Source of the DNA: Methylibium sp965279545
Lineage (GTDB): Bacteria; Pseudomonadota; Gammaproteobacteria; Burkholderiales; Burkholderiaceae_C
Direction of reading: 5' to 3'
Assembly (NCBI RefSeq): GCF_965279545.1
Contig: NZ_OZ257250.1
Location: 1,922,001 to 1,986,000 of the forward strand
Length of the DNA stretch: 64,000 nucleotides
Shown here: in pieces, positions 33,189 through 41,322 of the stretch
Layout: each line of letters starts with the position of its first letter
Position numbering within the stretch: the stretch's first letter is position 1
Notes under the pieces: generated by a model
The model's input: only the letters and a program-made list of their open reading frames with translations
Database searches by the model: none
What the model was told of the DNA's origin: nothing
Translations under genes and position numbers: made by a program

Positions 33189-33212
33189 GGTCTCTCGTGG
33201 GTCACTGCGAAA

Positions 33213-33653
33213 TCACTGCGGCTGCTCGGCCAGCCCGATGGCGGCCAGGCCCGCGCGGGCGCAGGCCGCGTCTTCGTCGGCCGAGCCGCCCGACACGCCG
33301 AGCGCGCCGACGCGCTGCGCGCCCTCGTAGGCGGGAACGCCGCCGCCGAACACCACCAGCCGCGGCACCGTCGGCAGGCCGGCCTTCAGCGAGGCGTCGC
33401 TCTCGAGCAGCGGCCCCCAGCCCTCGGTCGGGAAGCCGAAGCTCGCCGCCGTGTAGGCCTTGTCGATGGCGATGTCGATCGAATGCAGGAAGGCGCCGTC
33501 CATGCGCAGGAAGGCCAGCAGCACGCCGCTCACATCGACCGCCGCCGCGTTGACGCGGATGCCGAGGCCGCGCGCATGCGCGACCGCCGCCGCGACGGCG
33601 GCGTGCGCCGCTTCGGACGAGAGCTTGCGTAGCGGGACGGTGGAAGATTTCAT
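33213..33653 (-). CDS. DUF336 (GlcG/HbpS-like) protein of the phenol operon
   Basis: A 146-residue protein starting MKSSTVPLRKLSSEAAHAAV. DUF336 hallmarks are VDVSGVLLAFLRMDGAFLHS, DKAYTAASFGFPTEGWGP, GGVPAYEGAQRVGALGVSGG and a final cysteine-containing helix. Family members bind heme or cofactors, and homologues occur in several phenol and meta-pathway clusters without a defined catalytic role. The start at 33653 is chosen because it matches the family; the longer frame is shadow. A GC-rich palindrome lies between it and dmpB. Possible roles are protein stabilisation or iron handling for the dioxygenase. Confidence 0.82.
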   Translation of the reverse strand: MKSSTVPLRKLSSEAAHAAVAAAVAHARGLGIRVNAAAVDVSGVLLAFLRMDGAFLHSIDIAIDKAYTAASFGFPTEGWGPLLESDASLKAGLPTVPRLVVFGGGVPAYEGAQRVGALGVSGGSADEDAACARAGLAAIGLAEQPQ

Positions 33654-33762
33654 CTCGGTCAATCGATCAATCGGTCGGTCAGGTCGCACAGCGATGTTCA
33701 ATTCGCCACGGCCCACGTCAGCAGACGCCGCGGATCCGGCTGCGCCGGTCCGCCAGCGTCGC

Positions 33763-33776
33763 CCCCCTCGAGGGGG
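33763..33776. repeat. GC-rich palindrome between dmpB and the DUF336 gene
   Basis: CCCCCTCGAGGGGG is a perfect 14-base palindrome, followed by GCGGCGCAGCCGCAACGGGG. It lies in the 148-base gap between dmpB and the DUF336 gene. Similar poly-C/poly-G palindromic elements with CGCAGCC flanks recur at 54480-54525 here and are common intergenic elements in Burkholderiales. It could reduce expression downstream of dmpB. Confidence 0.5.
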
Positions 33777-33801
33777 AGCGGCGCAGCCGCAACGGGGGTG
33801 G

Positions 33802-34734
33802 TCAAGTCACGACGCTGAGGAAGGCCTCGTTGAGCTTGCGGTCGTGATAGAAGATTGCGCGCCCGAGCTCGTCGTCGGTCCAGGTCAGCGTGGGGCGGTC
33901 CGGGTAGGAGATGTAGCCGCCGGAGAACACCTCGTTGCGGTTGCCGCTCGGGTCGAAGAAATAGATCGTCTCGCCGCGCGTGATGCCGTGGCGCGTCGGG
34001 CCGATGTCGAGCGAGACGCGCTTCCTGGTGATGATGTCGGCCGCCTTGAGCACCTCGCCCCAGTTGTCCAGGATGAAGGACGCGTGGTGGAACTTGTTCT
34101 TCGCCGGGTGGCGGATGAAGGCCACGTCGTGCGGCTTGTTCGAGCAGGTCAGGAAGGCCGCGATCTGCAGCTTGTCCGGCCCGGCCACCACCTGCTCGGC
34201 CAGGCCGAAGCCCAGCACCTCGGTGAACAGCTTGACGGTGCCGTCGAGGTCGTCGCCGTACAGCAGGCAGTGGTCGAAGCGCGACGGCGACATGCCCTTG
34301 AGCCCGTCGGGGTAGACCTCGGGATTGACGAGCGGCATGCCGTTGCCGACCTGCTCCTTCTCGGCGAACAGCTCGATCGCATGGCCGGTCGCGACCGTGA
34401 AGCGAAAACGCTCGCCGGTCTTGAGCATCTCGCCGGCCTCGACCCACTGCAGGTTGGTGGCCAGGCCGCTGGCCTTCACGTCGGCGGCCAGCTTCTTCAG
34501 CGTGGCCGGTGAATCGACGCGAAAGCCCATGAAGTCCATGCCGGCCTCGTCGGCCTCGCGCAGCACCACGCTGTGGTGGTCGTGCTCGTCCCAGGCCTTG
34601 AGGTAGACGCGGCCCTGCGCGTCGCGCCCGGTCTCCCACAGGCCCAGCACTTCCGCGTAGTGCTGGACTGCGGCCTTCAGGTCGAGCACGCGCAGTTGCA
34701 CGTGCCCGGGTCTCAATACGCCAGTGATCGCCAT
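33802..34734 (-). CDS. dmpB: Catechol 2,3-dioxygenase
   Basis: A 310-residue extradiol dioxygenase that cleaves catechol to 2-hydroxymuconate semialdehyde. The two vicinal-oxygen-chelate domains are clear. Fe(II) ligands: the His in SRFDHCLLYGDDLDGT near residue 155, the His in FHHASFILDNWGE near residue 216, and the Glu in GNRNEVFSGGYISYPDRP near residue 267. The start MAITGVLRPGHVQLRVLDLK is canonical for the I.2.A type (XylE/DmpB). It follows the plant-type ferredoxin dmpQ, which reactivates this enzyme by re-reducing its iron. Confidence 0.96.
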   Translation of the reverse strand: MAITGVLRPGHVQLRVLDLKAAVQHYAEVLGLWETGRDAQGRVYLKAWDEHDHHSVVLREADEAGMDFMGFRVDSPATLKKLAADVKASGLATNLQWVEAGEMLKTGERFRFTVATGHAIELFAEKEQVGNGMPLVNPEVYPDGLKGMSPSRFDHCLLYGDDLDGTVKLFTEVLGFGLAEQVVAGPDKLQIAAFLTCSNKPHDVAFIRHPAKNKFHHASFILDNWGEVLKAADIITRKRVSLDIGPTRHGITRGETIYFFDPSGNRNEVFSGGYISYPDRPTLTWTDDELGRAIFYHDRKLNEAFLSVVT

Positions 34735-34768
34735 GGTGTGTCTCCTCTTGGTGGGGTCGGTGAATCGG

Positions 34769-35128
34769 TCAGGAAGTCGATCGCTGCGCGGCGCGCGCAG
34801 CGTCGAGGAAAGAGAGGGCGTGGCCGCGCTCGATGCAGCGCGCCAGCTTCTCGACGGCGCACAGGCGCAGGTCGCTGCGCGGGTAGGCGCGGCAGGCCAG
34901 CACGTAACCGGCGGCCTCTTCATCGGCGCTGACGTGGCTGCGGCTCATCTTCTCGGTGCGCACCGCGCCGGTCTCGATGCGCACCTTGCACACGCCGCAG
35001 CCGCCGCCGCGGCAGCCCACCGGGATGCCGCGCCGTGCCAGCGCCTCCATGCCCTCGAGCAGCGTGCGCGTGTCGGCGCAGCCGTAGGCTTCGCCGGTGT
35101 TCGCAATGTGAACCTCGTAGTGCGGCAT
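34769..35128 (-). CDS. dmpQ: Plant-type [2Fe-2S] ferredoxin that reactivates catechol 2,3-dioxygenase
   Basis: A 119-residue ferredoxin (XylT/DmpQ type) that re-reduces oxidised Fe(III) in catechol 2,3-dioxygenase. Cluster ligands are in VGCRGGGCGVCKVRI and VLACRAYPRSDL. The start is MPHYEVHIANTGEAYGC at 35128. It is the first gene of the meta operon and divergent from the LysR gene, with a 203-base regulatory gap. It lies 34 bases upstream of dmpB. The gene order Q-B is standard for phenol clusters. Confidence 0.9.
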   Translation of the reverse strand: MPHYEVHIANTGEAYGCADTRTLLEGMEALARRGIPVGCRGGGCGVCKVRIETGAVRTEKMSRSHVSADEEAAGYVLACRAYPRSDLRLCAVEKLARCIERGHALSFLDAARAAQRSTS

Positions 35129-35259
35129 GACCTGCCTCAGGCCAGCCACCGCGGGGGGGCGCTGCTCATGTGTGTCTCCTGACCGGTCTTGCGGTGCCGC
35201 CTGTCTTCGCAGGCGATGCGCCGGGACGCGTTGTCAGTGAACGATAGGGATCGCACCCG

Positions 35260-35309
35260 ATACTGTCCAATACTGCTTTTTGCAAAATCGATACCAATCC
35301 GGTATTGAT
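35260..35309. promoter_or_regulatory. LysR-type operator between the LysR gene and dmpQ
   Basis: ATACC-AATCC-GGTAT at 35291-35305 fits both T-N11-A and the ATAC-N7-GTAT motif known for CatR/BenM/ClcR regulators, within a longer near-palindrome from 35287 to 35309. A direct repeat ATACTG at 35260 and 35270, spaced by ten bases, could be the inducer-dependent half-sites. On the minus strand TTGCAA-N17-TATCGG is a weak candidate promoter for dmpQ. The main palindrome also overlaps the expected LysR promoter, giving autoregulation. Confidence 0.7.
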
Positions 35310-35331
35310 ATGCCGACGAAGGAGCGCCCCG

Positions 35332-36231
35332 ATGGAACTGCGACAGATGCGCGAATTCCTGGCCCTGGCCGAGGAGCGCAACTTCCGCCGCGCGGCCGAG
35401 CGGCTGCACATGGCACAGCCGCCGCTGACGCGGCAGATCCGTGCGCTGGAGGAGGAACTGGGGACGCCGCTGTTCGTGCGCACGCCCAAGGGCGTCGATC
35501 TCACCGAGGCCGGCCAGGTGCTGCTCGACGAGGTGCCCAACCTGCTGTCGCTGGCGAACCGCGCCAAGGAGCGCACCCAGCTCGCCGGCAAGGGCATGAT
35601 CGGCCGCATCGACGTGGGCATCTTCGGCTCGGGCGTGCTCGACGTGATCCCGCGGCTGCTGGCGCGTTTCCATGCCGAGCGGCCGAAGATCGAGATCGAG
35701 CTGCACCACCTCAGCAAGGCCCAGCAGATCGAGGCGCTGCGCGAACGCCGCATCACGGTCGGCTTCAACCGCCTGTTCCCGCGCGAGCCCGACCTGGTGA
35801 TCGAGACCGTGCTGCGCGAGCGGCTGGTCGTCGGCCTCTACAAGGGCCACCGGCTGTGCAAGCAGCGTGAGATCACCGTGCGCGACATGGACAGCGAGCC
35901 GCTGATCCTCTACCCCAATTCGCCGCTGCCCGGCCTGGCCCAACAGGTGGCCTCGGCCTTCCAGCGCGAAGGCGCGCGCATGAACGTGGCGCAGTCGGTC
36001 GAGGACGTGCTGACCTGCGTGGCGCTGGTGGCCGGCGGCTTCGGGCTGTGCGTGGCGACCGAGTCCACGGCGAGCCTGCAGCTGCCCGGCGTGGTGTACC
36101 GGCCGCTGAATTGCCGCTACCTGAAGGACATCGAGCTGGCCTGCATCCACCGGCGCGACGACCTCTCGCCCATCCTCGCGACGTTCGTCGACGTGGTGCG
36201 GGCCTTCTCGAAGGAGTGGCAGGGCCGGTGA
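35332..36231 (+). CDS. LysR-family transcriptional regulator (CatR/BenM-like)
   Basis: A 299-residue regulator. The N-terminal winged helix-turn-helix is MELRQMREFLALAEERNFRR followed by AAERLHMAQPPLTRQIRALE, very close to CatR/BenM types. The effector-binding domain runs from about residue 92 (IDVGIFGSGVLDVIPRLL) to the C-terminus. The start at 35332 is preceded by AAGGAG. It is divergent from dmpQ and convergent with dmpP. It probably controls the meta operon, responding to muconate-like or semialdehyde intermediates. An equivalent LysR gene occurs within some other phenol clusters. Confidence 0.88.
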   Translation: MELRQMREFLALAEERNFRRAAERLHMAQPPLTRQIRALEEELGTPLFVRTPKGVDLTEAGQVLLDEVPNLLSLANRAKERTQLAGKGMIGRIDVGIFGSGVLDVIPRLLARFHAERPKIEIELHHLSKAQQIEALRERRITVGFNRLFPREPDLVIETVLRERLVVGLYKGHRLCKQREITVRDMDSEPLILYPNSPLPGLAQQVASAFQREGARMNVAQSVEDVLTCVALVAGGFGLCVATESTASLQLPGVVYRPLNCRYLKDIELACIHRRDDLSPILATFVDVVRAFSKEWQGR

Positions 36232-36250
36232 GTGCATCGCGGTGTGCCGG

Positions 36251-37309
36251 TCAGAGCTTCTTGAACAGCGGGCTGCGCGGCGCCGAGTTCGCCGCGTCGG
36301 CTGCGGTGAAGAACTTCTCGGTGTAGATGTCGCGCTCGAACAGCCGGCCCTGCATGAAGGTGGCGATGCAGGCCTCGATCATCGGCGGCGGGCCGCACAG
36401 GTAGGCCTGGTGGCCGCGGAAGTCGCCGGCGAAGCGTGCCTTCAGCGCCTCGTGCGCATGGCCACGCGCACCGTCCCACGGCGTGTCGGCCGGCAGGTTG
36501 GACAGCGCCGGCACGTAGCTGAAGTTGGGGTGCCGGTCGGCAAGCTGCTCGAACAGCTCGCGGAAGTACAGCTCGCCCAGGTCGCGTGCACCTTGCACCA
36601 GCGTGATCGGCAGGGTGCAGCCTTCGGCCAGCAGGTCGAGGATCATCGACTTCGGGCTCGACAGTCCCGAGCCGCCCGCCACGAAGATCAGCGGCCGCTT
36701 GGCCGACTTGCGCACGAAGAAGCGGCCGCTGGGCGCCGTGAAATGCAGGCTCTGTCCGACCTGCAGGCCGTCGTGGAGCCAGCCGGTGGCGCGGCCCTCG
36801 GGCACGCGCCGGATGTGCAGCTCCACCAGCTTGTCGCCCGGCGCGTTGGCGATCGAGAAGGCGCGCTCGCCGTCCACGCCCGGCACCTTCATCATCAGGT
36901 ACTGCCCGGCCTGGAGCGGCACCGGGCGGTCGGGCTCGAGCCACAGCCCGCGGATGGTGGGCGTGAGCATGCGCGCCTCGACCAGCCTGGCGGTGTAGTC
37001 CTCGAGCGGCAGGAACTGCGCATCCGGGTCCTCGTCGATGTCCGCTTCGATGACGACGTCGGTGGTGGCGGTGGCGCAGCAGGCGAGGATCTTGCCTTCG
37101 TCGCGCTCGAAGTCCATCAGCGCGAAGTTCGACGAGTCGTTGTGCTCGCACTCGCCCTCCAGCACCTGGACCTTGCAGGTGCCGCACACACCGTGGCCGC
37201 AAGCGTGCGGCAGCCACACACCGGCGCGCAGGCAGGCGTCGAGCACCGTCTGCCCGTCACGCACCTCGACGGCATGGCCGAGCGGCTCGATCGTGATCTG
37301 GAAGCTCAT
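36251..37309 (-). CDS. dmpP: Phenol hydroxylase P5, NADH:ferredoxin reductase component
   Basis: A 352-residue reductase that passes NADH electrons through FAD and a [2Fe-2S] cluster to the DmpLNO oxygenase. The N-terminal ferredoxin has HACGHGVCGTCKVQVLEGEC. The FAD domain has QAGQYLMMKVPGVDGERAFS and the NAD domain FVAGGSGLSSPKSMILDLL, ending YLCGPPPMIEACIATFMQGR. ATG at 37309 is used; a TTG two codons upstream is possible. It is the last gene of the dmpKLMNOP operon, 25 bases after dmpO. Confidence 0.95.
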   Translation of the reverse strand: MSFQITIEPLGHAVEVRDGQTVLDACLRAGVWLPHACGHGVCGTCKVQVLEGECEHNDSSNFALMDFERDEGKILACCATATTDVVIEADIDEDPDAQFLPLEDYTARLVEARMLTPTIRGLWLEPDRPVPLQAGQYLMMKVPGVDGERAFSIANAPGDKLVELHIRRVPEGRATGWLHDGLQVGQSLHFTAPSGRFFVRKSAKRPLIFVAGGSGLSSPKSMILDLLAEGCTLPITLVQGARDLGELYFRELFEQLADRHPNFSYVPALSNLPADTPWDGARGHAHEALKARFAGDFRGHQAYLCGPPPMIEACIATFMQGRLFERDIYTEKFFTAADAANSAPRSPLFKKL

Positions 37310-37334
37310 CGACAAATCCCCGGGGCCGGCGTGT

Positions 37335-37697
37335 TCAGGAATGCGATCCGCCGATGCCGGTGAGGCCCGGCGTGCGAAAGCGGATCACCGACTTGTGAAC
37401 GAGGCCGTTGTCGGCCAGCGACTTCGCCGCGTCCGGCTTGAATGGCCGGCCCGAGTCCTGCCACTCGACCCGGCTCCAGTCGATCTTCGCGAAATCGGGA
37501 TGGCTGCCGTAGACGCCCGGCAGCACCTCGCCCGGCAGCGCGCCGAACGGCATGTCGGGCGGCAGCGGCAGGCACACCGGCGAGCAGAACAGCAGATGGT
37601 CGTCCCAGCCGATGTAGAGCAGGCGCTTGCCGTGGAAGCGGTCTTCGCTGTCGGCGACCGGGCCGCTGTAGCCGGGTTTCAGTGCAACGACGGACAT
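37335..37697 (-). CDS. dmpO: Phenol hydroxylase P4, oxygenase small subunit
   Basis: A 120-residue small subunit of the (alpha-beta-gamma)2 diiron hydroxylase. It begins MSVVALKPGYSGPVADSEDR and contains RLLYIGWDDHLLFCSPVCLP and FGALPGEVLPGVYGSHPDFA, highly typical of DmpO/PhN subunits. It lies between dmpN and dmpP, with gaps of 84 and 25 bases. The paired cysteines in FCSPVC may bind metal. Confidence 0.93.
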   Translation of the reverse strand: MSVVALKPGYSGPVADSEDRFHGKRLLYIGWDDHLLFCSPVCLPLPPDMPFGALPGEVLPGVYGSHPDFAKIDWSRVEWQDSGRPFKPDAAKSLADNGLVHKSVIRFRTPGLTGIGGSHS

Positions 37698-37781
37698 TCT
37701 TGTGTCTCCTTCAGACTCGGCTCCGCCGGCGCACCCGGTCGGGCGCGCTGCGGGCTTCGGGGTTTCAGTGCGGACTCGGGC

Positions 37782-39359
37782 TCAGGCAGCCTTGGGCTCG
37801 GACAGGCTCTGGCCGGTCCAGCGTTCCCAGTTCGCCTTGTCCGACGAGGTGTTGAACTCCCCGCCGTCGGCGCCTGGCTGGAAGTGGTAGTACTTCAGCA
37901 CCTCCTGCAGCGGATCGAACCCCGGCGCCGTCGGGTCGGCGCCTTCGGGGAAGCAATTGCCCTGGTAGATCTGGTGCACCGGCATCCAGGCCTGCACGTA
38001 CTTCTCGGGCTCGTTCTCGAAGATGTCCTTGCAGCCGTCGGAGCAGAAGTGGTGCTTCATGCCGTGGTAGGTCGTCTCGCGGTAGCAGATCTTGGTCGGG
38101 TCGTCCGGCTCGGTGAAGAACATCGGCACCTGGCAGGTCTGGCACAGCATCGGCAGCGTGTTGTTGAACCAGCGTTTGCCCTGCTTCTCCTGCTCGGCCA
38201 TCCACTCGAAGCGCGGGCGGTAGAGCTTGTCGAAGGTCTTGGGGTACTTCTCCGACAGCCAGGCCATCTCGTCGGGCTTGGGCACCCAGACGTTGAAGGC
38301 CGCGGCATGACCGTAGTTGTTGAAGGTGGCCCAGGCCTCGTGGGAGAGGCGGTCCTTCTCCTTGCTCGCCACCTCGTGGTACTTGGGCAGGCGGATGCCG
38401 TAGCGCGCCAGGTCCTCGAACAGCGCGCCGCCGTTCTGCTCGAAGTACATCTCCCAGGCCTCGGCCCAGCTCATCACGCGCTTGGGCAGCATGTAGTCCA
38501 TCATCATCGACACCAGCGTCAGCAGCCGGTAGCCGCGCCAGAACCACTTGTCGATCCACTTCTGCACGATCGGCACGTTGCCCGGGTCCTGCTCGAGCAT
38601 GAACTTCACGATCTCGAGGCCCAGCGTCATGTGGCGCGATTCGTCGCTCTGCGCCGAGAAGCCGAAGGTCACGGTGGCCATGTCGCCGTTGTAGGCGGCG
38701 CCGCTCATGAACGGCATGAACAGCAGGTTGGTCAGCACGTACTCGAAGGAGAACGAGATCGCGGTGAGGAACTCGAACGGCCCGGCGCTCATCGCGTCCT
38801 CGAAGTAGGACTTCGGCACCGACAGGTACCAGACGCGGTCGAACATGTGGGCCGAGTCGTGCAGGCCGCTGAAGTACTTGTTGTAGTGGCTGATGGTGTG
38901 GAACTGGGTCTGCGCGTGGCGCAGCTCGTCGATCGACTGCATCTGGCAGGCGATGCGCGCACTCACGCCGCGGAAGTTGCGCCCGGCCATCGCGTAGCCG
39001 CGGTGCGCGGCGTATTCCAGCGGCGTCACGCCGGTCAGGAACAGCTTGATGGTGTTGAGGTAGCGCGGGTCGACGATGTTGAACTGGCCGTTGTTCTGCT
39101 GGAACGCGTCGATGATCGCGTAGAGCTTCTTCTCCTTCTCGCCCTGGAACTTCCAGTAGGCGTCCATCGTCAGGCGAAACGGGTCTTCCCACTTGTCCCA
39201 GTCGTGGATCTTGATGCCCTCGAACTGGTCGTAGGGGAACACGTCGTCCATCGCCTGGTAGGTGGTGTCCCAGCCGAGGTCGCGCGTCATCAGGCCGTAC
39301 TTCTCCTTCAGGCCGAGTCGCTTGGCGGGACGGGTCGGGGTCGTGGTGCTGCTGCTCAT
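37782..39359 (-). CDS. dmpN: Phenol hydroxylase P3, oxygenase large subunit (diiron active site)
   Basis: A 525-residue catalytic subunit that ortho-hydroxylates phenol to catechol. Diiron ligand helices are visible: the Glu in QMQSIDELRHAQTQFHTISH near residue 145 with ExxH, and FSAQSDESRHMTLGLEIVKF near residue 240 with the second ExxH. A zinc-binding-like C-terminal part has MLCQTCQVPMFF and HHFCSDGCKDIFENEPEKY. The start at 39359 follows GGAGACAAACCC; a slightly longer start at 39386 is possible. Length fits DmpN. Confidence 0.96.
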   Translation of the reverse strand: MSSSTTTPTRPAKRLGLKEKYGLMTRDLGWDTTYQAMDDVFPYDQFEGIKIHDWDKWEDPFRLTMDAYWKFQGEKEKKLYAIIDAFQQNNGQFNIVDPRYLNTIKLFLTGVTPLEYAAHRGYAMAGRNFRGVSARIACQMQSIDELRHAQTQFHTISHYNKYFSGLHDSAHMFDRVWYLSVPKSYFEDAMSAGPFEFLTAISFSFEYVLTNLLFMPFMSGAAYNGDMATVTFGFSAQSDESRHMTLGLEIVKFMLEQDPGNVPIVQKWIDKWFWRGYRLLTLVSMMMDYMLPKRVMSWAEAWEMYFEQNGGALFEDLARYGIRLPKYHEVASKEKDRLSHEAWATFNNYGHAAAFNVWVPKPDEMAWLSEKYPKTFDKLYRPRFEWMAEQEKQGKRWFNNTLPMLCQTCQVPMFFTEPDDPTKICYRETTYHGMKHHFCSDGCKDIFENEPEKYVQAWMPVHQIYQGNCFPEGADPTAPGFDPLQEVLKYYHFQPGADGGEFNTSSDKANWERWTGQSLSEPKAA

Positions 39360-39410
39360 GGGTTTGTCTCCGGTGTCGGCGGGCATGGCGGTTTCTTCTC
39401 GTGGACAGGC

Positions 39411-39716
39411 TCAGGGGCGCGCGCCCCACTGCAGCGAGAACTCGTCGTCGGTCTCGTCGATGCCGCCGGACAGAGAGATCAGGTCGAGCTGCAGCTCCTG
39501 GGTGTCCCAGCGCCGGCCCAGCTGCTCCTCGACCGATGCGCGTCGGATGACGAGCCGCCCGGGGGCGTCGATCTTCACCATCGCGGGGTACTCGACCACC
39601 GAGGCTTCGGGGTTGTCGGCGACGATCGCGGCGACGATGCTGCGCGCGGTGTCGGTGTTCTGCAGCGCGATGAACACCGGCGTGCGGGAGGTATCGATGG
39701 CGGCGGGGATGGACAT
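39411..39716 (-). CDS. dmpM: Phenol hydroxylase P2, effector/coupling protein
   Basis: A 101-residue cofactor-free effector protein that binds the hydroxylase and couples NADH use to oxygenation. The family core is FIALQNTDTARSIVAAIVAD and APGRLVIRRASVEEQLGRRW, with the C-terminal DEFSLQWGARP. The start MSIPAAIDTSRTPVFIALQN at 39716 follows GGAG. It lies between dmpL and dmpN as usual. Confidence 0.94.
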   Translation of the reverse strand: MSIPAAIDTSRTPVFIALQNTDTARSIVAAIVADNPEASVVEYPAMVKIDAPGRLVIRRASVEEQLGRRWDTQELQLDLISLSGGIDETDDEFSLQWGARP

Positions 39717-39736
39717 GGGGTTCTCCGTGAAGCGAA

Positions 39737-40735
39737 TCAGGACTGGATGCCGAGACGGGCGGCTCGCGCGTCCAGGCCGCTGCACACCGCGCCGAGCGCA
39801 GCCGCGCCGTCGGCACCGAGTGCCCGCGCGGCCAGGGGCTCCAGGGCGCGCACCATCTCGTCGCGCCAGGTGCGGTACCACTGGCCGACCCGCTCGGCAT
39901 TGGCCGGCGACTCCTCCACGGCCGTCTTCACCGTGCCGTCCACCCAGCGCCCGGTCTCTTCGAACCAGTCGCTCATGAACTCGGTCAGCATGCCCACGGC
40001 GTTGCCGCTGCGGGGGCTCACCGCGCCAACGTAGTCGCGGTAGATCAGCGGGTACAGCAGGCCGTCGAAGACCAGGTTCTGCGCGACGAAGAGCTCGAAC
40101 CAGTCCTTCGTGACAAACAGGTTCTCCATCAGGCGCCGCACCCCTTGCCAGGCCGGATCGGTCAGCCACGCCTGCTTGCCGGCACCGAGCGCCGCGCCCT
40201 GGTTGCCGTCGAGCAGCAGGCCCAGACGAGAGAGGTACTGCGCGACGCCGAGCCGGTCCATCGCGGCGAACTCGCAGGCCTGCGTCACCGCGGTGCCATA
40301 GCCGTAGGCACAGCAGTAGACGTTGTTCATGTTCGCGCCCCACTCGTAGTGGCGCAGCGGCACCAGCACGTTCTGCAGCGAATCGAGCATCGACTCGTCG
40401 AGCGTGCTCAGCAGGTTGCGCTTCTCGACAAACTCGAACTGCTTGTCGGTGCCCTCCTGCTGCTTGGCGCGCGTGATCGTGTAGGTGCCGTAGTAGAAGT
40501 GGCGCGGGTCCTTGAAGCGGTACCAGTCGGCCATCACGATCGCGGTGCGGCGCTGGTCATAGAGCGCGAACTCCGGCTGCCACAGCGGGCGGTAGTGGAA
40601 GTTCGTCGTCGGCTGCATGTCCAGCGTCGCTTCCTGGTAGCGCGACGCTGGCTTGTCGGCCCCCAGCCGCCGCGCCACATGCGAGAAGGTCTGCCGGATC
40701 GGCCGGATGTCCGAGGTCTTGATCTCGACGTGCAC
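39737..40735 (-). CDS. dmpL: Phenol hydroxylase P1, oxygenase beta subunit
   Basis: A 332-residue non-catalytic hydroxylase subunit resembling the large subunit but lacking the metal ligands. It contains FHYRPLWQPEFALYDQRRTA, DWYRFKDPRHFYYGTYTI and NMNNVYCCAYGYGTAVTQAC, typical of DmpL. It starts with GTG at 40735 (GTGCACGTCGAGATC). No ATG in a sensible position competes. It lies 30 bases after dmpK. Confidence 0.95.
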   Translation of the reverse strand: MHVEIKTSDIRPIRQTFSHVARRLGADKPASRYQEATLDMQPTTNFHYRPLWQPEFALYDQRRTAIVMADWYRFKDPRHFYYGTYTITRAKQQEGTDKQFEFVEKRNLLSTLDESMLDSLQNVLVPLRHYEWGANMNNVYCCAYGYGTAVTQACEFAAMDRLGVAQYLSRLGLLLDGNQGAALGAGKQAWLTDPAWQGVRRLMENLFVTKDWFELFVAQNLVFDGLLYPLIYRDYVGAVSPRSGNAVGMLTEFMSDWFEETGRWVDGTVKTAVEESPANAERVGQWYRTWRDEMVRALEPLAARALGADGAAALGAVCSGLDARAARLGIQS

Positions 40736-40765
40736 TGCGTTGTCTCCTGTGAGGCTCTCAAACGT

Positions 40766-41053
40766 TCAATCGGCGATGCCGGGCGCGCCGTAGCGCCACT
40801 TCATGCGTTCGTAATCCAGCCGGGCGCAGGCTTCGGCGCCGAGGTGCGTGACCTCGTGGGTGGCGCAGAACTCGCGGAACTGCTCGAACTGCATCACCAG
40901 CTCGACCGACAACTCCGGATCCCCGATCGCGAACTCGAACTCGACGAAGCGGTCTTCCAGCGTGCCGGTCACGCGCACGAAGCAGGGCTGACCGGTCAGC
41001 CGGGTGGCCGAGCCGGGCATGGCGCGTGGGGCACTGGGGTTGGCAAGCTTCAT
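40766..41053 (-). CDS. dmpK: Phenol hydroxylase P0, assembly protein
   Basis: A 95-residue protein that aids iron insertion or assembly of the hydroxylase and is not needed for turnover. Family features: CFVRVTGTLEDRFVEFEFAI, VELVMQFEQFREFCATHEVT and YERMKWRYGAPGIAD. The start at 41053 (MKLANPSAPRAMPGSATRLT) is chosen because the longer frame would read through the sigma54 promoter. It is the first gene of the operon, with about 40 bases of leader. Confidence 0.93.
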   Translation of the reverse strand: MKLANPSAPRAMPGSATRLTGQPCFVRVTGTLEDRFVEFEFAIGDPELSVELVMQFEQFREFCATHEVTHLGAEACARLDYERMKWRYGAPGIAD

Positions 41054-41106
41054 TTGTTCAATCCACCACTTCGGCCAAGGCGAAGTGCTTTGGTGGACTG
41101 ATAAGG

Positions 41107-41122
41107 GCAACGCCTGTGCCAA
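41107..41122 (-). promoter_or_regulatory. Sigma54 (-24/-12) promoter of dmpKLMNOP
   Basis: The minus strand reads TTGGCAC-AGGCG-TTGC from 41122 to 41107. This matches the consensus YTGGCAC-N5-TTGC, with GG and GC at the required 10-base separation. Transcription should start near 41095, about 40 bases before dmpK. This fits control by the upstream DmpR-type activator. Confidence 0.88.
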
Positions 41123-41197
41123 GCGCGCCAAGTGCTTGATTCGTATGGCATCACGGCCGCAGCGGCGGCAAAGCAAGGGTTGCTCCGGATGCCTGTC

Positions 41198-41226
41198 TGA
41201 TCAGTTGCTGCGGCGCAGCTTGATCA
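41198..41226. promoter_or_regulatory. Putative DmpR upstream activator site
   Basis: TGATCAGTTGCTGC and CGCAGCTTGATCA form an imperfect inverted repeat about 100-130 bases upstream of the predicted sigma54 start. Position and the TTGATCA half-sites match known DmpR/XylR upstream sites. Confidence 0.65.
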
Positions 41227-41254
41227 TTTGGTGAAGTGCTCGCGCCGGGCCCCG

Positions 41255-41290
41255 CAAAAAAGAAAAGCCGCCGGATCGCCGGAGAGCGAC
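41255..41290 (-). terminator. Possible weak terminator of the dmpR-type gene
   Basis: On the minus strand a short CCGG-CGAT-CCGG hairpin is followed by GCGGCTTTTCTTTTTTGC. The stem is only four pairs plus an interrupted extension, so activity is uncertain. Confidence 0.4.
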
Positions 41291-41322
41291 TAGGGCCTGT
41301 TAACGCTACCGGGGGGCTCGCG

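Noticed and set aside
37038..40034. A very long open frame on the plus strand (nearly 1000 codons) opposite dmpL-dmpP
   Set aside because: It lies antisense to five well-identified phenol hydroxylase genes, has an Arg/His/Gln/Val-biased composition typical of reverse frames in GC-rich DNA, and shows no domain.
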